From an uncultured Alphaproteobacteria bacterium (GTDB lineage Bacteria; Pseudomonadota; Alphaproteobacteria; Puniceispirillales; Puniceispirillaceae), in contig CAJWDO010000099.1 in assembly GCA_913031555.1 (NCBI GenBank), forward strand, positions 1 through 6,456: a stretch of 6,456 nt of DNA. The letters are read 5' to 3'. A program made the translations under genes and the position numbers. Under the pieces are notes generated by a model. That model was not told the DNA's origin and did not search any database. It worked only from the letters and a program-made list of their open reading frames with translations. This document shows, piece after piece, positions 5,322 to 6,456 of this stretch. Position 1 is the stretch's first letter; every line of letters begins with the position of its first letter.

Positions 5322-6456
5322 CTAGCCTGCGCGGCGCAGCATGCTGGTCATCAGGATTACCGGCACCAGCCCGGCAACAACAATCATCAGCGCCGGCAGT
5401 GCCGCCGCCTCAAGCATCTCGTCCTTGGCGAACTGATAGGTGTAGGTCGCCAGCGTCTCGAAATCGAAGGGCCGCAGCAACAGCGTGATCGGGAGTTCCT
5501 TCATGATATCAACAAAGCACAAAAGGCCGCCGGCCAGCATCGAGCCACGAAGCAATGGCAGAATGACCCGCTTCAGGCTGGGCCCGAACCCATGGCCAAG
5601 CACCCGGCTGGCATTCATCATATTGTCAGGAAGCTGCCTGATCCCCGACATCAGGGCGCCATAGCCGACAGCCTGAAAGCGCACAAGATAGGCGGTGAGA
5701 AGAATGCCGGCACCGCCAAGCAGGAGCGTCGCACGTGGGTCACCCACCAGCCCGCCCCAGGCACGGTCAACGACACCGGCGAAGACCAGCACGCCAATGG
5801 CCAGCATCGTGCCCGGGATCGCATAACCGCTTGAGGCCGCCATGGTCAGGCGTCGCACCGCCCCACCACCCCGATATGTGGCCGCAAGAACAAGAAGCGT
5901 TGACACGGCAACGATCAGCACCGCCGCCGCTCCGGCCATCAGCATTGTGGCACCAACCGTGTCGATGATCAGACCAAACTGATCGGTGATCGGGTTGCCA
6001 AGCACGAATTTCAACAGCACCCCGACCGGTATGACAAATCCCAGAAGCAGCGGCAGCGCGCAGACCGCCTGACAGGCAAGCTGGCCCTTTGCACCAAGCC
6101 TCAGCGGTTGCAGTTCGACGGCGGATTTGCCATTGCCGGCAAAACGCTGGCGCGATCTTGCGTAAAGCTCAAGACCCAGAAGGCTGAGGATGAAGACAAA
6201 GCCGAACAGCGAAATCTGAGCCGCGGCGACTAAATTGTTCATGCCAAGCCAGACATTGAAAATCCCCAAAGTTATAGTCTCGACGGCAAAATACTCCACC
6301 GTGCCGAAATCGGAAACGACTTCCATCAGCACCAGCGCGAGGCCTGCAGTTACAGCCGGCCGCGCAAGCGGCAACCCCACCGACCAAAATTGCGATTTAT
6401 TATGGACAATTGCGATCTCGAACAGGCTGGCCGGGGTAAGCCTGAACGCAATTCTC
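5322..6456 (-). CDS. Fe3+ ABC transporter permease, FbpB/AfuB-like, 5'-truncated
   Basis: An inner-membrane permease of the binding-protein-dependent family for ferric iron; the fused two-domain form is typical of FbpB. The frame is open to the right edge with 25 codons upstream of the GTG at 6380, so that GTG is internal and the N-terminal part is missing. The visible part begins in the cytoplasmic loop of the first permease domain (GLPLARPAVTAG). The signature ALVLMEVVSDFGTVEYF and TLGIFNVWLGM follow, then a complete second domain. In the second domain, the EAA-type loop is NASRVLGHGFGPSLKRVILPLL, written here as two motifs NASRVLGHG and RVILPLL. It is followed by DIMKELPITLLLRPFDFETLA, of which KELPITLLLRPF is the diagnostic FbpB core. 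Several hydrophobic spans of about 20 residues lie between. The stop is 70 bases before the next gene on the same strand, which has its own promoter. Metal specificity is inferred from family; thiamine and sulfate permeases share the fold. The substrate-binding protein and ATPase are outside the window. Confidence 0.85.
   Translation of the reverse strand, partial: RIAFRLTPASLFEIAIVHNKSQFWSVGLPLARPAVTAGLALVLMEVVSDFGTVEYFAVETITLGIFNVWLGMNNLVAAAQISLFGFVFILSLLGLELYARSRQRFAGNGKSAVELQPLRLGAKGQLACQAVCALPLLLGFVIPVGVLLKFVLGNPITDQFGLIIDTVGATMLMAGAAAVLIVAVSTLLVLAATYRGGGAVRRLTMAASSGYAIPGTMLAIGVLVFAGVVDRAWGGLVGDPRATLLLGGAGILLTAYLVRFQAVGYGALMSGIRQLPDNMMNASRVLGHGFGPSLKRVILPLLRGSMLAGGLLCFVDIMKELPITLLLRPFDFETLATYTYQFAKDEMLEAAALPALMIVVAGLVPVILMTSMLRRAG

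Noticed and set aside
6378..6380. GTG at 6380 as the permease start
   Set aside because: It falls inside a conserved cytoplasmic loop (GLPLARPAV), and the frame stays open for 25 more codons to the window edge with sensible protein sequence, so the gene is truncated by the window.
6381..6456. Frameshift in the first EAA loop of the permease
   Set aside because: The loop residues (SLFEIAIVHNKSQFW) lack the usual EAA-G pattern, which raised the question. Another frame has two stops here and neither alternative frame gives a better permease sequence, so natural divergence is simpler.

Overview
The window looks like a piece of a moderately GC-rich (roughly 60% by eye) alphaproteobacterial chromosome, possibly a marine heterotroph. 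This rests on codon style, short intergenic gaps and the mix of osmolyte/amino-acid catabolic genes with a ferric-iron type ABC permease. There is no rRNA or other taxonomic marker, so the assignment is inference. Coding density is very high. The longest gene-free stretch is about 220 bases (1786-2014), and I found no tRNA, rRNA, CRISPR, insertion sequence or phage gene.

Layout: (1) 1-791 (+), the C-terminal two thirds of a creatinase-type M24 amidinohydrolase, cut by the left edge. (2) 832-1785 (-), a complete agmatinase/arginase-family ureohydrolase, convergent with gene 1 and separated from it by 40 bases that hold a hairpin over the stop codon and a 3-copy, 16-bp-period repeat. (3) 1786-2014, a divergent promoter region with a LacI/PurR-like inverted repeat, a 12-bp tandem repeat and a plausible sigma-70 promoter for the ureohydrolase. 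(4) 2015-2845 (+), a PhyH-family Fe(II)/2-oxoglutarate dioxygenase. (5) 2915-4060 (+), a diaminopropionate ammonia-lyase-like PLP enzyme, 69 bases downstream, with a perfect 14-bp palindrome in the gap. (6) 4115-5251 (-), an FMN-dependent L-lactate dehydrogenase/glycolate oxidase-family enzyme with its own strong-looking promoter, convergent with gene 5. (7) 5322-6456 (-), the C-terminal part of an FbpB-like Fe3+ ABC transporter permease, cut by the right edge.

How they may work together: genes 1 and 2 belong to two unrelated families that both hydrolyse a guanidino group to urea (creatine to sarcosine plus urea; agmatine or another guanidino acid/amine to the amine plus urea). Genes 4 and 5 look like one transcription unit in which an oxygenase could create a beta-leaving group on an amino compound and a PLP lyase could then eliminate it to a 2-oxo acid plus ammonia. 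Gene 6 oxidises a 2-hydroxy acid to a 2-oxo acid. Together this reads as a nitrogen/carbon scavenging island for small amino and guanidino compounds. The individual families are well supported; the shared pathway and exact substrates of genes 2, 4, 5 and 6 are inference. The iron permease probably belongs to a separate iron-uptake operon that continues off the right edge.
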